Assembly (NCBI GenBank): GCA_028015205.1
Contig: CM051514.1
Span: 34,922,150 to 34,986,149 of the forward strand
Reading direction: 5' to 3'
Origin: Mytilisepta virgata
Lineage: Eukaryota > Mollusca > Bivalvia > Mytilida > Mytilidae
Length of the DNA: 64,000 bases
Shown here: in pieces, positions 62,760-64,000 of the stretch
Layout of the letters: each line of letters starts with the position of its first letter
How positions within the stretch are numbered: position 1 is the first letter of the stretch
Notes under the pieces: generated by a model
Seen by the model: only the letters and a program-made list of their open reading frames with translations
What the model was told of the DNA's origin: nothing
Database searches by the model: none
Made by a program: the position numbers and the translations under genes

Positions 62760-63235
62760 GTGGACTAAGATACACTCAAATAGCCGGGAAGGGGGGTGTC
62801 ACTTACTATATATGAGGTGCTAGGGTATGTTCTGACAAAAGTCGCCGGGTTTTTTTCGCAAAACGACTGTAAAGGGGTATACTTTTTTCTCTTTTCTACA
62901 AAGGGGTAATATCTGACTATCTGGGATGCGGTTATATGTCAAGAACATCTGGAACGGGGTTATAATTTGAAGGAAACATAGAATTTCATTCGCAATAACA
63001 TTTAAAAAAGAAACTTATCTGGGGAACACAAACATAAGACAAGTAGTTGAAGCCAAATCTGGATTCTACATTTGGATTGTCGGTTAAAAAGGGGTATTAT
63101 TTTAGACATAGGTTTTCTGTAATGGGGTATGTAACATGGTCAATTTTTCTGCAAAGGGGTCGGGGTTCAAATGTGCTGGAAGAACCCAACTGTCAAATTT
63201 TTGACAAGGTGCCCCCCTCTCTTTGGGCTTAAATA
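62760..63235. repeat. GGGGTA-rich degenerate repeat
   Basis: AAAGGGGTAT, AAAGGGGTAA, ACGGGGTTAT, AAAGGGGTAT, AATGGGGTAT and AAAGGGGTCG occur irregularly, separated by 30-100 bp. The block ends at GCCCCCCTCTCTTTGGGC. Probably a dispersed repeat; a short open frame across it is incidental. Confidence 0.5.
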
Positions 63236-63479
63236 TCTATTTTAAGTAAACCACAGGCATGACAGTGTCGTACTAATATTTTTTCCAGTTAGTAAATCAC
63301 GCATGCGTATCAACTGATAAGGTTTATTCTTCTTATTATGTTTCATTTTAATAATCCAAGAACGTGATTAAATGTAATATTATTTCCTTGTTGTGTTTGT
63401 TAATTACGAGTATAGCTGAAAACTGAGATTTTTATTGCCAATGAGCAATTCTAAATTATTATTTTTTCTTGACAGGTTT

Positions 63480-63620
63480 GCACAAATACTAAAAAATACC
63501 ACGAATATGGCGAGTAACTTAAATTTTGTACGGAGAAATCTCCCCAATCTCTACAAATCTAAAACTGACAAAGTGTGGAAGGTCACTGGCTCAGTTGTTA
63601 GCATGAAAGTGATTCTTTAA
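63480..63620 (+). CDS. Possible coding exon, unrecognised
   Basis: An acceptor-like TTATTTTTTCTTGACAG precedes an open stretch containing ATGGCGAGTAAC (start-like context with A at -3 and G at +4). It encodes MASNLNFVRRNLPNLYKSKT, then DKVWKVTGSVVSMKVIL and a stop. I recognise no family. It could be the first coding exon of a rightward gene, with a donor at GTGATT, or chance. Confidence 0.2.
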   Translation, partial: AQILKNTTNMASNLNFVRRNLPNLYKSKTDKVWKVTGSVVSMKVIL

Positions 63621-64000
63621 ATTGATTATTATCAAAATGTGAAAGGTGAGAGACGGATGTTAATGAAACACGTGTAAGACTTGTACAAAATGAGAAAAGC
63701 AAGTGAGCGGAGTCTTGTTCTTCATCTTGAAAATTGCTGTAAGATCTTCAACAATGAGCCAAAAGTTCAGTCGTGTCAGCTATATCACAAAGGCCTCTAC
63801 GTCGGCCTAGGCCGTACTGGTGTATTTAGATCTCACATGCGGTAATACATAAATTAATCACAAAACAAATTTATCGAGGAAGTGTTCCTGTCATCCATAT
63901 GCCAGCTGACAAAAGGAAAAAAAAATATTAAGATAACCATAGAGATCAATAAAGATACAAAATAAAGATATCAAAGCGAATTTATAAGAAAATAACTTTG

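Larger units (their letters stand above)
59225..64000. other. 5' flank of the integrin gene
   Basis: No confident gene. It holds the candidate TATA element, the CRE/ETS/CCAAT cluster, a tandem duplication and a GGGGTA-rich block listed below. 59700-61000 and 61550-62750 are AT-rich with nothing recognised. If a non-coding first exon exists, it lies in this region. Confidence 0.5.

Overview
Eukaryotic, AT-rich, intron-rich DNA, most likely from a bivalve mollusc and probably a mussel. The inference rests on several dispersed repeat types I associate with bivalve genomes (elements ending in a hairpin followed by GGTGAGCTA, a tRNA-derived SINE, and a three-copy repeat beginning near 'ATGTGTCAAAGAGACA') and on the metazoan integrin gene. 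The species is not proven.

The window is dominated by one gene on the minus strand: an integrin alpha subunit without an inserted I domain, closest in motif content to the RGD-binding alpha5/alphaV/PS2-like group. I reconstructed 24 consecutive coding exons from 59224 down to 3696, every junction having a canonical acceptor and GT donor and matching phase. They encode about 782 residues: signal peptide, seven FG-GAP propeller blades, thigh domain, and calf-1 up to the calf-1/calf-2 boundary. The rest of calf-2, the transmembrane helix and the cytoplasmic tail were not found and presumably lie beyond base 1.

The best find is a duplicated, phase-matched exon pair (5a at 43300-43379, 5b at 36230-36291). 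Both encode the blade-3 segment around the conserved C-x-A-G-F-S, and the frame stays open only if exactly one is used. This is the extracellular segment that is alternatively spliced in Drosophila alphaPS2 and vertebrate alpha7. A second oddity is a furin-like RKKR motif in the thigh domain (exon 19).

The introns hold most of the window. From left to right: a 281-bp foldback, a 168-bp satellite, a 38-bp minisatellite and an identical 60-bp triplication (418-2750); foldbacks and a degenerate MITE (5541-6552); a 22-copy, 31-bp minisatellite (10869-11549); a foldback (13702-13848); three families of hairpin-terminated tandem-module elements (14443-15770, 17221-21676, 22181-22600, plus 30573-31641); a TTAA-flanked MITE (16542-16820); a full-length SINE with target-site duplications (27373-27651); an AAAAT microsatellite (42180-42445); and a possible decayed retrocopy (52880-53545). 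Bases 59225-64000 are 5' flank with a possible TATA box, a CRE/ETS/CCAAT cluster, a tandem duplication and a GGGGTA-rich repeat. No CRISPR, bacterial operon, rRNA gene or convincing free-standing tRNA gene was seen.
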